Assembly (NCBI GenBank): GCA_027082975.1
Contig: JALWTH010000411.1
Coordinates: 1 to 34,255 of the forward strand
Length of the DNA: 34,255 nt
Reading direction: 5' to 3'
Source: Paracoccaceae bacterium
Lineage (GTDB): Bacteria; Pseudomonadota; Alphaproteobacteria; Rhodobacterales; Rhodobacteraceae
Shown here: in pieces, positions 6,764 to 15,498 of the stretch
Numbering within the stretch: the stretch's first letter is position 1
Layout: every line of letters begins with the position of its first letter
Translations under genes and position numbers: made by a program
The notes under the pieces: model-generated
What the model was told of the DNA's origin: nothing
What the model saw: the letters and a program-made list of their open reading frames with translations, nothing else
Databases searched by the model: none

Positions 6764-8520
6764 GCCGCCGCCTCCCGCTCGTCCCAGGTCTCGAGCTCGA
6801 CGCTGAAGCACGCCCCCTCGCCGGTATTGCGGGCGCGGATATTGCCGCCGAAGCTCTGCACCAGCCCGTAGGAGATCGACAGCCCCAGCCCCATGCCTTC
6901 GCCGCCTTCGCCGCCTTCGCCGCTGCCCACTTCCTTGGTGGTGTAGAAGGGCTCGAACACCTTTTCGGGCTCGGCAATGCCGGGGCCGGTATCGGTGACA
7001 TGCACCGCCAGACGCCCGCCGGCCCGGGCGATGTCGATACGGATGCGCCGCGCGCCCGCCTGCCCGGTCATGGCATCGGCGGAATTGGTGATCAGGTTGA
7101 CGAAAACCTGGGTCAGGCGCACATCGCCCGCGCGCACGAAGAGCGGCGCCGGCGGCGGTGTCCAGTCCAGCGCGACGCCCTCGCGGGCGAGGTGGGATGC
7201 GGTGAGTTCTGCAGCGTTTTCAATGACCTGCACCAGATCGACGCGGCCCACCGGCTCGGCCTCGTTGCGCGCGAAAGCGCGCAGGTTCTGGATGATCCGC
7301 CCCATGCGCCGGGCGAGGTCGGAAATGCGGCCGAGGTTCCGGGCGGCTTTCTCGGGATCGCCGCGCTTCAGGAACTGGGCGGCGTTCTCGGCAAAGGAGC
7401 GGATCGCCATCAGCGGCTGGTTGAGCTCGTGGCTGATCCCGGCGCTCATCTGGCCCAGCGCGCCGAGCTTGCCGGCCTGCACCAGGTCGGCCTGGGCCTG
7501 CTTGAGCGCCGCTTCCGCCTCGCGCCGCTCGCCGATCTCGCGGGTCAGTTCGGCATTGGCCGCGACCAGCGCCGCGGTGCGCTCGGCGACCCTGCCTTCC
7601 AGCTGGGCATTGGCCTCGGCCAGGGTGCGCCGGCGCTCGGCGGCGAGAAACAGAAAGGCGCCGAAGACCAGCACCAGGGCGGCAGCCACCGCGGCCTGCA
7701 GCGCGGCGCCGTGCCGGGCCGGGGCGGTCGCGGCGAGGATCTCGGCGCTGAGGCCGATCACCGGCAGCGACTGGCTGAGATGCAGCGCCTCGGCGGGCAG
7801 GTAGGGGCCGGCATCGAGGCGCCAGATGTCGTGCCCGGCAAGCCGGCGGGGGGCATGGCCGAGAAAGCCCGGGCCGGTGCGGTCGCGCAGGAGCACTTCG
7901 GAGCGGTTCGAGACGATCACCCGCCCGGCCCCGTCGGTGAAGAACACCACCGCCGGGCTGGTCGGCCAGTTCTGCTCGAAGCGCAACACATCCACCTCGG
8001 CGATCACCGCGCCGCGTGCCGGGCCCGGCGCGGCAAAGACCGGCGCGGCAAAGGCAAACAGCCGCCGCGCCTGCCCGTCAGCGCGCCCCTCGATGCGGCT
8101 CGCGGTGCCCAGCGCGCCGTTGAGCGCGCGCAGCAGCGGCTGGCGGCGGCGGTCGAGCGCCTGGCCGACAAGGCCGGGATCGGAGGCGGCGACGATGCGC
8201 CCGGACCTGCCGACCAGCGCCAGCGAGGAAGCGCCGGTCTTGTCGGCCACCTCGCGCAGCAGGGCATTGGCCGCGGCCGCCTCGCCGCGCCCTTCGAGGC
8301 GCGCCACCAGCACCGGGTGTTCGGCCAGCACCACCACCAGGTCGCGGGTGCGAAACAGGTGGCTGGTCAGCCGGTCCGAAGCCAGGTCGAGATCGCTTTG
8401 CGCCTTGGCCGCAAGCTGGGCGAGGGCGCCGCGCCAGGCCAGGTGCCAGACGCCGAGGCTCACCGCCGCCAGCGTGGCGGCAAAGGCAAGGATCCAGAGC
8501 GGGCGGCGGGTGGTGAACAT
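6760..8520 (-). CDS. dctB: C4-dicarboxylate sensor histidine kinase DctB
   Basis: 586 residues. TM1 (about 8-28) and TM2 (about 272-294) flank a periplasmic sensor region of about 240 residues of the DctB double-Cache type. A coiled-coil linker (about 297-350) leads to the kinase: H364 in ISHELNQPLMAI, N box VFVNLITNSADAM (about 472-484), G1 VTDTGPGI (508-515), F box FEPFYTTKE, G2 GMGLGLSIS (542-550). The ATP lid contains GSGEGGEGGEG, encoded by a tandem 9-bp repeat at 6895-6922. It should sense external dicarboxylates and phosphorylate DctD, whose start overlaps this stop. No strong Shine-Dalgarno is visible before the ATG at 8520. The gene lies 70 bp past the SseB-like gene. Confidence 0.92.
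   Translation of the reverse strand: MFTTRRPLWILAFAATLAAVSLGVWHLAWRGALAQLAAKAQSDLDLASDRLTSHLFRTRDLVVVLAEHPVLVARLEGRGEAAAANALLREVADKTGASSLALVGRSGRIVAASDPGLVGQALDRRRQPLLRALNGALGTASRIEGRADGQARRLFAFAAPVFAAPGPARGAVIAEVDVLRFEQNWPTSPAVVFFTDGAGRVIVSNRSEVLLRDRTGPGFLGHAPRRLAGHDIWRLDAGPYLPAEALHLSQSLPVIGLSAEILAATAPARHGAALQAAVAAALVLVFGAFLFLAAERRRTLAEANAQLEGRVAERTAALVAANAELTREIGERREAEAALKQAQADLVQAGKLGALGQMSAGISHELNQPLMAIRSFAENAAQFLKRGDPEKAARNLGRISDLARRMGRIIQNLRAFARNEAEPVGRVDLVQVIENAAELTASHLAREGVALDWTPPPAPLFVRAGDVRLTQVFVNLITNSADAMTGQAGARRIRIDIARAGGRLAVHVTDTGPGIAEPEKVFEPFYTTKEVGSGEGGEGGEGMGLGLSISYGLVQSFGGNIRARNTGEGACFSVELETWDEREAAA
6895..6922. repeat. In-frame 9-bp tandem repeat in the dctB ATP lid
   Basis: Three copies of GCCTTCGCC in a row (plus strand) encode Gly-Glu-Gly units between the F box and G2 box of DctB. 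Slippage here would change the ATP-lid length by three residues without breaking the frame. Confidence 0.7.
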
Positions 8521-8590
8521 GGGTGCAGGTTAGGACGCCGCCACCCGGACCACAAGCGCCCCGGAGGGGGGCGCTCCCAGCCCGCCCGGC

Positions 8591-9382
8591 CTATTTCAGC
8601 CGGGGCGGCTTGTCCGGGTCCGAGCCCGGCGGTGGAGGGGGCGCCGAGATGGTCGGCGCCGGCGGCTCCGGCAGGGGGATTTCCTCGCCCGCCTCCGCCA
8701 GTTCGGCCTCGGCGCGCGAGCCGGGGGCGACGAACAGGGTGGAGAGCGCCAGCGCCGCCCCGGAAAAGGTCAGCGCCTCCTGCGCGGCGCGGGCCAGGCC
8801 CTGCTGGCTTTCTCCGGGCACGCCGGAGAGCCCCAGCACCGCGCCTTCGCCCCCGTCTGCAAAGCGCGCCCTGGCCAGCCATGCCCGCGCCCCGAGCGCG
8901 CCGGCCGAGGCGAGCTTTTCGCGCAGGGCCGGCAGCAGGGCGCGGGTGGCGTCGTCGGGCGGCGACAGGGATTGCAGGCGCTCGCGGCTCTCCTCGGGCG
9001 CTTGTGCAAGCGCCCCCTTGAGCCAGTCCATCGCCTCGGCGGGGATCAGGATCGAGCTCGGCGCGACCCCGAGATTGAGCCCGAGCCCGATCCCCTGCCC
9101 CGCCAGCATTTCGGCAATCGCGCGCCCGGGCAGCGCCGCATAGGGGGCCGGGGCCTCGGCAAACCCGGTCAGCCGCTCCTCGCGGTCGAAGACCAGCGCG
9201 AAGCGCTCGCCCTCGAGGTCGAGGATTTCCGGGCTGATGGCGCCCGGCCCGGCCGGCTCTTCGCTGAGCAGCACGAACAGCTCCGCATCGGCCAGCGCGC
9301 CGTAAAAGGCAAGCCGCGCGGCGTCATCCTCGAGGTCGGCCTGCATGGCGGCATGGGCGGTATCGAGCCGGGTTTCGCTCAT
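8591..9382 (-). CDS. SseB-family protein
   Basis: 263 residues from the ATG at 9382 (MSETRLDTAHAAMQADLEDD). The ORF track start at 9646 is an extension into the upstream gene. The N-terminal half resembles the SseB domain: a region like ARLAFYGALADAELFVLL followed by FALVFDREERLTGFAE and a stretch ending in LGVAPSSILIPAEAMDWLK. The C-terminal half is less conserved and ends in a Pro-rich tail (EPPAPTISAPPPPPG). SseB was named from an enhanced-serine-sensitivity phenotype; its molecular function is not established. The start overlaps the upstream glycosylase gene as ATGA, so it looks co-transcribed with it at the end of the antiporter operon. No signal peptide or membrane segment is visible. 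Confidence 0.75.
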   Translation of the reverse strand: MSETRLDTAHAAMQADLEDDAARLAFYGALADAELFVLLSEEPAGPGAISPEILDLEGERFALVFDREERLTGFAEAPAPYAALPGRAIAEMLAGQGIGLGLNLGVAPSSILIPAEAMDWLKGALAQAPEESRERLQSLSPPDDATRALLPALREKLASAGALGARAWLARARFADGGEGAVLGLSGVPGESQQGLARAAQEALTFSGAALALSTLFVAPGSRAEAELAEAGEEIPLPEPPAPTISAPPPPPGSDPDKPPRLK

Positions 9383-9960
9383 TTCAGCACCTCCTCGATG
9401 CGGGCGCGCAGGGCGGGCAGAAGCTCGGCTGCGAACCACGGATTCTTCTTCAGCCAGGCGGTATTGCGCCAGGAAGGATGCGGCAAGGGGAAAAGCGCGG
9501 GCGCGTGGTCGCGCCAGGCGGCGACGGTCTCGGTGACGCCGGCGCGGGTCTTCAGGTGCCATTTCTGCGCGTGGCCGCCCACCAGCAGGGTGAGCGGCGC
9601 CGCGCCGAGGAATTCGTCCACCCGCGCGCCCCAGGTGCGGGCGCATTGGGGCGGCGGGGGCAGGTCGGCACCGCGCGCGTCATAGCCGGGAAAGCAGAAG
9701 GCCATGGGGGTGATCGCCAGCTTGCGGCGGTCGTAGAAGGCTTCGCGCTCGAGCCCCATCCACTCGCGCAGGCGCTCGCCGGAGGGGTCGTCGAAAGGCC
9801 GCCCCGATTCGTGCACCCGCGCCCCGGGCGCCTGGCCGATCAGCCGGATCGGCGCGCCTTTCTCGAACCACACCACCGGGCGCGGCGCATGGGCGGTGGC
9901 GGTGGCGGCAAAGCGGTCGGCGCACAGGCGGCAGGCGGCGATTTCGGCGCGCGGGTCCAT
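9379..9960 (-). CDS. Uracil-DNA glycosylase superfamily protein, possibly Fe-S type
   Basis: 193 residues. The glycosylase motif near residue 41 reads IGQAPGARVHESGRPFDDPSG (motif 1 plus the Phe that stacks on uracil), and the late motif LPHPSWRN provides the His of the HPS loop. Four cysteines are placed as in [4Fe-4S] UDGs: a CxxC pair near the N-terminus (CRLC) and a later pair spaced C-x16-C. The product should remove uracil or a related damaged base from DNA. Three bases separate it from the third D-type antiporter gene and it overlaps the SseB-like gene, so a DNA-repair enzyme is carried on an ion-transport transcript. Family assignment is firm at superfamily level; substrate is not known. 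Confidence 0.83.
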   Translation of the reverse strand: MDPRAEIAACRLCADRFAATATAHAPRPVVWFEKGAPIRLIGQAPGARVHESGRPFDDPSGERLREWMGLEREAFYDRRKLAITPMAFCFPGYDARGADLPPPPQCARTWGARVDEFLGAAPLTLLVGGHAQKWHLKTRAGVTETVAAWRDHAPALFPLPHPSWRNTAWLKKNPWFAAELLPALRARIEEVLK

Positions 9961-9963
9961 CGC

Positions 9964-11688
9964 TCAGGCGAGATAGACCACGACCAGCATCACGCCGAGG
10001 ATGATCGCCAGCCACTCGACCATCGAGCCCGTGGGCCAGACATGGGCCAGCCGCCCCTCGGGGCCGGAGCGCGCGCGGATAAAGCCCATCGCCGCCGCGC
10101 GCAGGGCGCCGACCGCCGCCGCGCCCGCGCCCCAGATGGCGCGCACCAGGGCCGCCACCGCGCCCAGCACCGCCGGCGCGGCGCGGCGATAGAGCCAGTC
10201 GCTGTCCAGAAGCGTGCCGCGCTTCTCTCCGGGATGCAGGCCGAAGCGCATGGCCAGCGCAAAGGCCACGACCCCGAACAGCAGAAGCTGCATCTGCCCG
10301 ACCACATGATAGCCGCTATAGGGGTGGTATTCGACCGGGTAGGGCAGCAGGGCATAGAGCAGCCCCGGCGCCAGCCCGATCGCGATGCACATCGCCGCGG
10401 TCAGCCCCATCGCCAGCAGCATGTGGCGCGGCGCCTCGGCCGGGCGCCTGCCGCTGTCATGGGCGAAGAAGATGAAATAGGGGATCTTGATGCCCGAATG
10501 GCTGAGCACCGCCGCCGAGGCAAAGACCAGCGCGCCCCAGACCGGCCACAGATGCGCGTCGCTGGCCGCCGACAGCACCATCGACTTGGTGACGAAGCCC
10601 GAAAACAGCGGCACGCCCGAGATCGACACCGCGCCGATGACGGCCATGATCGCGGTCAGCGGCATGGTGCGGTAGAGCCCGCCCAGTTCGGTCGCCCTGG
10701 CGGTGCCGGTGCGGTAAAGCACCGCCCCCACCGACATGAACAGCAGCGCCTTGTAGAGAATATGCGCGAAGGCATGCGCGGCGGTGCCGTTGAGCGCCAT
10801 TTCGCTGCCGATGCCGATCCCCACCACCATGAAGCCCAGCTGGTTGTTCAGCGAATAGGACAGCACCCGGCGCATGTCGTTCTCGACCTCGGCGAAGAAT
10901 ACCGGAAACACGGTCATCACCGCGCCGATCCAGATGAGTATCTCGGTGCCGGCAAAGCCGCGCGCCAGCGCGTAGATCGCCAGCTTGGTGGTAAAGGCCG
11001 ACAGGATCACCGTGCCGGTGACCGTGGCCGCCGGGTAGGCGTCCTGCAGCCAGTTGTGCAGGAGCGGAAAGGCGGCCTTGATCCCGAAGGCGAGGAAAAT
11101 GAGCCAGGTGGCCGGCGAGCCCAGCCTCATCAGGGTGAAGTCGAGGCTGCCGGTCTCGCGCCAGTAGAGCGCCGCGCCGGCCAGCAGCAGCACCCCGGAC
11201 AGCACCTGCACGACCAGGTAGCGCATCCCGGTGTGAAAGGCGCCTTCGGTGCGCCGCGCCCAGATCAGAAAGACCGAGGCGATCGCCGTGCCTTCCCACC
11301 ACAGAAACAGCGTGATCAGGTCGCCGGCAAAGACCGCCCCGATCGCCGCCCCGGCATAGAGCAGCGCCGCCACCTGCTGCACCCGGTCGCGCAGATGCCA
11401 GGCATAGAGGTTGCCCAGCACCGCGATCAGGGTGAAGATCAGCGCGAAGATGCGGCTGAGCCGGTCCACCCGCATCAGTTCCAGCTCCAGCCCCATCAGG
11501 GCGAGCGGCATCAGCCGGCCCTCGGGCAGGGTCCAGACCTGCCAGGCGGCCAGCGCCGGCAGGCCGACCAGCAGGGGCGGGCGCAGGCGCGCCGGCAGCA
11601 CCGCCGCCAGCAGCGCGCCCAGCAGGAACAGGAAGGCGGTGGGCAGGGCGGACAGGGCGGAAAGGGCGGGCAGGGTGTCAGGGCTCAC
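9964..11688 (-). CDS. Proton-conducting antiporter subunit, MrpD/NuoN-like (third D-type subunit)
   Basis: 574 residues with about 14 predicted membrane segments. Ion-path residues of the family are visible: Glu in LITLFLWWEGTAIASVFLI (TM5) and Lys in AFGIKAAFPLLHNWLQDAYP (TM7), followed by Lys in SAFTTKLAIYALARG (TM8). The GTG start at 11688 is chosen because GGAGG lies nine bases upstream and it overlaps the small upstream gene; the ORF-track ATG at 11730 would overlap it by 53 bases. A C-terminal extension past the core (about residue 490 on) carries two more hydrophobic segments. The N-terminal LPALSALSALP is encoded by a 9-bp repeat. It is one of three D-like pumps in the operon. Confidence 0.88.
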   Translation of the reverse strand: MSPDTLPALSALSALPTAFLFLLGALLAAVLPARLRPPLLVGLPALAAWQVWTLPEGRLMPLALMGLELELMRVDRLSRIFALIFTLIAVLGNLYAWHLRDRVQQVAALLYAGAAIGAVFAGDLITLFLWWEGTAIASVFLIWARRTEGAFHTGMRYLVVQVLSGVLLLAGAALYWRETGSLDFTLMRLGSPATWLIFLAFGIKAAFPLLHNWLQDAYPAATVTGTVILSAFTTKLAIYALARGFAGTEILIWIGAVMTVFPVFFAEVENDMRRVLSYSLNNQLGFMVVGIGIGSEMALNGTAAHAFAHILYKALLFMSVGAVLYRTGTARATELGGLYRTMPLTAIMAVIGAVSISGVPLFSGFVTKSMVLSAASDAHLWPVWGALVFASAAVLSHSGIKIPYFIFFAHDSGRRPAEAPRHMLLAMGLTAAMCIAIGLAPGLLYALLPYPVEYHPYSGYHVVGQMQLLLFGVVAFALAMRFGLHPGEKRGTLLDSDWLYRRAAPAVLGAVAALVRAIWGAGAAAVGALRAAAMGFIRARSGPEGRLAHVWPTGSMVEWLAIILGVMLVVVYLA

Positions 11689-11989
11689 GGTCGCGCACCT
11701 CCAGCTGATCGGCGGGGTATTGCTCCGCATTGACGGCGCTGCGGCCGTAATAATCCTCCTGCCGCCCGAGCAGGGCGCGCAGCAGCCGGGCGACGATGAG
11801 GACCACGCTCAGGCTGACGAAACCGGCCAGCGCGTAAAAGCCGCCGAAGCTCTCGGGCGGCGCCTTGGCGTGCATGTCGATGGCGAAACCGGCGCCCAGC
11901 GCCAGCGCGGCACCGGCGGCGAGCGCCTTGAGGAAGTGCCTTTCGACGAGGCCCAGCAGGCGGGCGAGGGGGGGCAGGTTCTCGCTCAT
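11678..11989 (-). CDS. Small two-TM protein of the antiporter operon
   Basis: 103 residues starting MSENLPPLARLLGLVERHF. Two hydrophobic segments (about 22-38 and 50-70) are followed by a short polar tail with the motif GRQEDYYGR. Only the last part of ORF-track entry 11678..12607 is this gene; the rest is out-of-frame shadow of its neighbour. Its ATG overlaps the upstream D-type stop as ATGA, and its end overlaps the GTG start of the next D-type gene, so it is translationally coupled on both sides. I do not recognise a named family. By position it is probably an accessory subunit or assembly partner of the antiporter. Confidence 0.8.
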   Translation of the reverse strand: MSENLPPLARLLGLVERHFLKALAAGAALALGAGFAIDMHAKAPPESFGGFYALAGFVSLSVVLIVARLLRALLGRQEDYYGRSAVNAEQYPADQLEVRDREP

Positions 11990-13452
11990 GGCGCGACCTC
12001 CGCGATGGGGGCGAGGAAATCGGTGACCGCCCCGGCGCAGAAGAACAGCACGACGCAGAGCAGCGCGGTAAAGGCCGGCGGCCCCCAGACCAGCGGGCCC
12101 GCCTCGCTCCACGCCTGCGGCGTGTCCTCGGCCGGGGGCAGGAAGAAGGCGCGTGCGACGATGGACAAGAGGTAGGCGATATTGAGGAGCGATGAGAGCA
12201 TCAGCACGCCGATGATGATCCACTGCCCGGTGTCCGCTGCGGCAAGGATCAAGAGCCATTTCGACCACGCGCCCGCCAGCGGCGGCAGGCCGATGATGGA
12301 GAGCGCGCCGATCAGGAAGGCGCCGAAGCTCACCGGAAGCGCGCGGCCGAGCCCGTCGAACTGGCTGATCTCGGTGCGGTGCGTGGCCACATAGATCGAG
12401 CCCGCGGCCATGAACAGCGTGATCTTGCCCACCGCATGGGTTGCGATATGCAGGCCGCCCCCGAGCACGCCCATCGAGGTCGCAAGCGCCATGCCAAGGG
12501 TGATATAGGCAAGCTGGCTGACGGTCGAATAGGCGAGCCTTCGCTTGAGATTGTCCTGCCGCATGGCGATCACGCTGGCGGCGATGATCGTCCAGGCCGC
12601 AAGCCACATCAGCCAGGTGGAAGCGCCGGTCTCGGCCAGGAAACCGGTGCCGAAGATGTAGATGCCGACCTTGAGCATGGTGAACACCCCGGCCTTGACC
12701 ACCGCCACCGCGTGCAGCAGCGCCGAGACCGGCGTGGGTGCGACCATCGCCGCCGGCAGCCAGCGGTGAAACGGCATCAAGGCCGCCTTGCCGATCCCGA
12801 ACGCATAGAGTGCCAGCAGCACCGGCACCAGCGAGGCCGGCAGATGGCCGCTGAGGATGCCGCCCGGGGTGAAGTCCAGCGTGCCGGCGGCAACCCAGGT
12901 CCAGACCACCGCCACCAGAAACAGCCCGATCGAGGTGCCCATGAGGATGCCCAGATAGGTCTTGGCGCCGCTGAGCGCCTCTTGCGTGCCCTTGTGGGCG
13001 ACCAGCGAGAAGGTCGAGAGCGTCAGAAGCTCGTAGAACAGGAAAAGCGTGAACATGTTGGCGGCAAAGGCCAGCCCCATGGTGCTGGCAATGGCGAGGC
13101 TGAAGGCGGCAAAGAAACGGGCATGGCCCTTTTCGCCATTGCCGCGCATGTAGCCCACGCCGTAGATGTGGGTGACGATCCAGAGCCCCGAGGCGATCAG
13201 CGCGAAGATCAGCCCCAGCGGCTCGATGGCAAAGGCGATGTCGAGCCCCGGCATGACGGTGAGCGCGCGCATGGTGGCGCTCGCCTCGCCGCCCGTCCGG
13301 CCCAGGATCGTCAGCACGGTCGCGAAGGTGGCTACCGCCGCCAGCAGGGTGAGGGCGTCGCGCAGGTTCTGCTGGCGCGCGAGCAGCACGTTCTGCAGCC
13401 CGGCGGCCAGCGGGATCGCCATGCTGAGGCCTATGAGGGTCGCAAGTTCCAT
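11986..13452 (-). CDS. Proton-conducting antiporter subunit, MrpD-like (second D-type subunit)
   Basis: 488 residues, about 14 membrane segments, starting MELATLIGLSMAIPLAAG. The TM5 glutamate is in MFTLFLFYELLTLSTFSLV and the TM7 lysine in GIGKAALMPFHRWLPAAM, with another Lys in HAVAVVKAGVFTMLK. All are residues used for proton transfer in MrpA/MrpD and complex I homologues. The start ATG shares one base with the previous gene's stop (TGATG). The ORF-track entry of 1031 residues joins this gene to upstream out-of-frame sequence and should not be used. Confidence 0.9.
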   Translation of the reverse strand: MELATLIGLSMAIPLAAGLQNVLLARQQNLRDALTLLAAVATFATVLTILGRTGGEASATMRALTVMPGLDIAFAIEPLGLIFALIASGLWIVTHIYGVGYMRGNGEKGHARFFAAFSLAIASTMGLAFAANMFTLFLFYELLTLSTFSLVAHKGTQEALSGAKTYLGILMGTSIGLFLVAVVWTWVAAGTLDFTPGGILSGHLPASLVPVLLALYAFGIGKAALMPFHRWLPAAMVAPTPVSALLHAVAVVKAGVFTMLKVGIYIFGTGFLAETGASTWLMWLAAWTIIAASVIAMRQDNLKRRLAYSTVSQLAYITLGMALATSMGVLGGGLHIATHAVGKITLFMAAGSIYVATHRTEISQFDGLGRALPVSFGAFLIGALSIIGLPPLAGAWSKWLLILAAADTGQWIIIGVLMLSSLLNIAYLLSIVARAFFLPPAEDTPQAWSEAGPLVWGPPAFTALLCVVLFFCAGAVTDFLAPIAEVAP

Positions 13453-15053
13453 CACCGCCCCACCCCGCCGGAAATCACGATCTCGCTGGCCCCGTGCATC
13501 AGCGCCTCGGCCGCGGTGCGGGCCGCGCCCACGGTCCACTCGGCCGAAAGCCCGAACCAGATCGTCGCAATCGCCATGACCCAGATCGGCACCAGCATCG
13601 CGAGCGGGGCTTCGCGCCGGTCCACGTCGTCGCGGGGGCTGCGCAGATAGGCCACCTCGATCCCCTTCCACACATAGACCACCGCCAGCAGCGAGGAGGC
13701 CACCACCAGGAGCGCCAGCCACCACCAGCCCTTTTCCAGCGCGCCCTGCACCAGCAGCCATTTGGAGACGAAGCCGGCGGTGCCCGGCACCCCGATCAGG
13801 CTGAGCCCGCCGATCACCCCGGCGGCGCTGGTCAGGGGCATGACGCGGCCGATCCCCTCGATATCGCGGTAAAAGGCACCGCCCGCGCGCAGCACATAGG
13901 CGCCGATCACCATGAACAGCGTGGCCTTGGTGATGGCGTGGTTGAACAGGTGCACGATGGCCCCGGAAAGCGCGGTCTGGCTCAGCATGGCGATGCCCAG
14001 CAGCATGTAGCCGACCTGGGCGATGGAGCTGTAGGCGAGCATCTTCTTGAAATTGACCTGAAAGATGGCGATGAAGCTCGCCGCGAACATCGCCAGCAGC
14101 GCCAGCGGCAGCACCACCAGGCCGAGCGCCGAGGCCTCGAACGGATAGGCCGGGCCGAACACGCTGAACAGGAAGCGCAGCATCACATAGACCGCGACCT
14201 TGGTCGCCGTGGCGGCGAGAAAGGCGCTCACCGCGCTCGGCGCATAGCTGTAGGCGCCCGGCAGCCACAGATGCAGCGGGTACATGGCGACCTTGAGCCC
14301 CATGCCGACGAGGATGAAGGCGAAACCGGCATGGATGGTGCGGTTGCCCGGCTGCTGGGCGATCAGCTGGGCCAGATCGGCCATGTTCAGCGTGCCGGTG
14401 GACATGTAGAGAAAGCCGATGCCGATCACGAAGAACGTGGCCCCGGTCGTGCCCATCAGCAGGTAGTTGAAGGCGGTGGTCAGCGCGCGCTTGTCGCGAT
14501 AGGCGCCCATCGCCACCAGCACATAGGTGGAAAGCGACGATATTTCGAGAAACACGAACAGGTTGAACGCATCGCCCGTGGCGCTGACGCCGAGCAGCCC
14601 GGCGAGGGCGAGCAGGAACAGGGCGTGAAACAGCACATGCTGGCGCGCGGGGATCTCGGCGGCGATGGAAGCGCGCGCATAGGGCAGGATCGCCACCGCG
14701 ATGGCGGAGACGATCACCATGACAAAGGCATTGGCCGCGTCGATCCGGTATTCGATGCCCAAGGGCGGCGCCCAGCCGCCGATATGGTAGCTGATCGCCG
14801 CGCCCCCCAGCACCTGCGAAAGCAGGGCGAGCGCGGCGGCGAGCGAGAAGAGCGCGGCGGCAAAGGTGACCGGCCAGGCCAGCCGGCGCGCGCCCAGCAG
14901 CACCACCAGCGGCGCGGCCAGAAACGGCACCAGCACCACCAGCGCCGGCAGGTGGTCCATGAGCCCCGGCGCCTGCTCCGCCGCCTTCCCGGCCGCCTGC
15001 GCGGCCTCGGCGCCGTGGCCGGCCAGCGCCCCGCTTGCCGCTTCGCCGCTCAT
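13452..15053 (-). CDS. mnhD: Antiporter subunit MnhD/MrpD (first D-type subunit)
   Basis: 533 residues. Family motifs include E170 in DAFNLFVFLEISSLSTYVL (TM5) and the TM7 lysine in GMGLKVAMYPLHLWLPGAYS, followed by SAFLAATATKVAVYVML. This is the proton-pumping subunit matching MrpD, since it directly follows MnhC. The first 31 residues are Ala/Gly-rich (MSGEAASGALAGHG...), an unusual extension; an alternative start is the ATG at codon 32 (MDHLPALVVLVPFL). I keep the first ATG because it overlaps the mnhC stop as ATGA. Confidence 0.92.
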   Translation of the reverse strand: MSGEAASGALAGHGAEAAQAAGKAAEQAPGLMDHLPALVVLVPFLAAPLVVLLGARRLAWPVTFAAALFSLAAALALLSQVLGGAAISYHIGGWAPPLGIEYRIDAANAFVMVIVSAIAVAILPYARASIAAEIPARQHVLFHALFLLALAGLLGVSATGDAFNLFVFLEISSLSTYVLVAMGAYRDKRALTTAFNYLLMGTTGATFFVIGIGFLYMSTGTLNMADLAQLIAQQPGNRTIHAGFAFILVGMGLKVAMYPLHLWLPGAYSYAPSAVSAFLAATATKVAVYVMLRFLFSVFGPAYPFEASALGLVVLPLALLAMFAASFIAIFQVNFKKMLAYSSIAQVGYMLLGIAMLSQTALSGAIVHLFNHAITKATLFMVIGAYVLRAGGAFYRDIEGIGRVMPLTSAAGVIGGLSLIGVPGTAGFVSKWLLVQGALEKGWWWLALLVVASSLLAVVYVWKGIEVAYLRSPRDDVDRREAPLAMLVPIWVMAIATIWFGLSAEWTVGAARTAAEALMHGASEIVISGGVGR

Positions 15054-15493
15054 TGGCTGCCCTCCCCGAACACTTCGCCATACTGGCGCCGCTCGCGGGC
15101 GGCGATCTCCTGTTCGGCCTCCCAGATGCCCTGCTCCTCGATGGTGCCGTATTCCTCGCGGATGCGCACGATCAGCGCCAGCGCCAGCGAGGTGGTGGCG
15201 ATGCCCACGACGATGGCGGTCAGCATCAGCACATGCGGCAGCGGGTTGGTATAGACGGTGGCCGGGTCGATCTCGCCGTGGATGGGAAAGATCGGCGCGG
15301 TGCCGCCCGCGACCTTGCCCATGGATATGTAGAGCATGATCACCGCCGACTGGAACATGTTGAGCCCGATCACCTTCTTGACGAAGTTGCCCCGGGCCAC
15401 GACGATATAGAGCCCGGTCATCATCAGCAGCACGAACAGCCAGTAATTGGCGTGGCCGACGAGGTATTCCCAACTGACGCCCTGCTGCATCAT
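15050..15493 (-). CDS. mnhC: Antiporter subunit MnhC/MrpC (NuoK-like)
   Basis: 147 residues from tandem ATGs at 15493/15490. Three membrane segments resemble NuoK: LVGHANYWLFVLLMMTGLY, KKVIGLNMFQSAVIMLYIS and HVLMLTAIVVGIATTSLALAL. The C-terminal polar tail (about residues 115-147, Glu-rich: EEQGIWEAEQEIAARERR) is longer than in typical MrpC. GAGGAGTGG upstream serves as ribosome site. It lies five bases past mnhB and overlaps mnhD. ORF-track entry 15050..16135 includes non-coding upstream sequence. Confidence 0.93.
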   Translation of the reverse strand: MMQQGVSWEYLVGHANYWLFVLLMMTGLYIVVARGNFVKKVIGLNMFQSAVIMLYISMGKVAGGTAPIFPIHGEIDPATVYTNPLPHVLMLTAIVVGIATTSLALALIVRIREEYGTIEEQGIWEAEQEIAARERRQYGEVFGEGSQ

Positions 15494-15498
15494 CGCCC

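Noticed and set aside
1431-11733. Large plus-strand ORFs (1431..3536, 3325..5493, 6712..9021, 9478..11733)
   Set aside because: All are His/Arg/Gln-rich mirror frames of recognised minus-strand genes.
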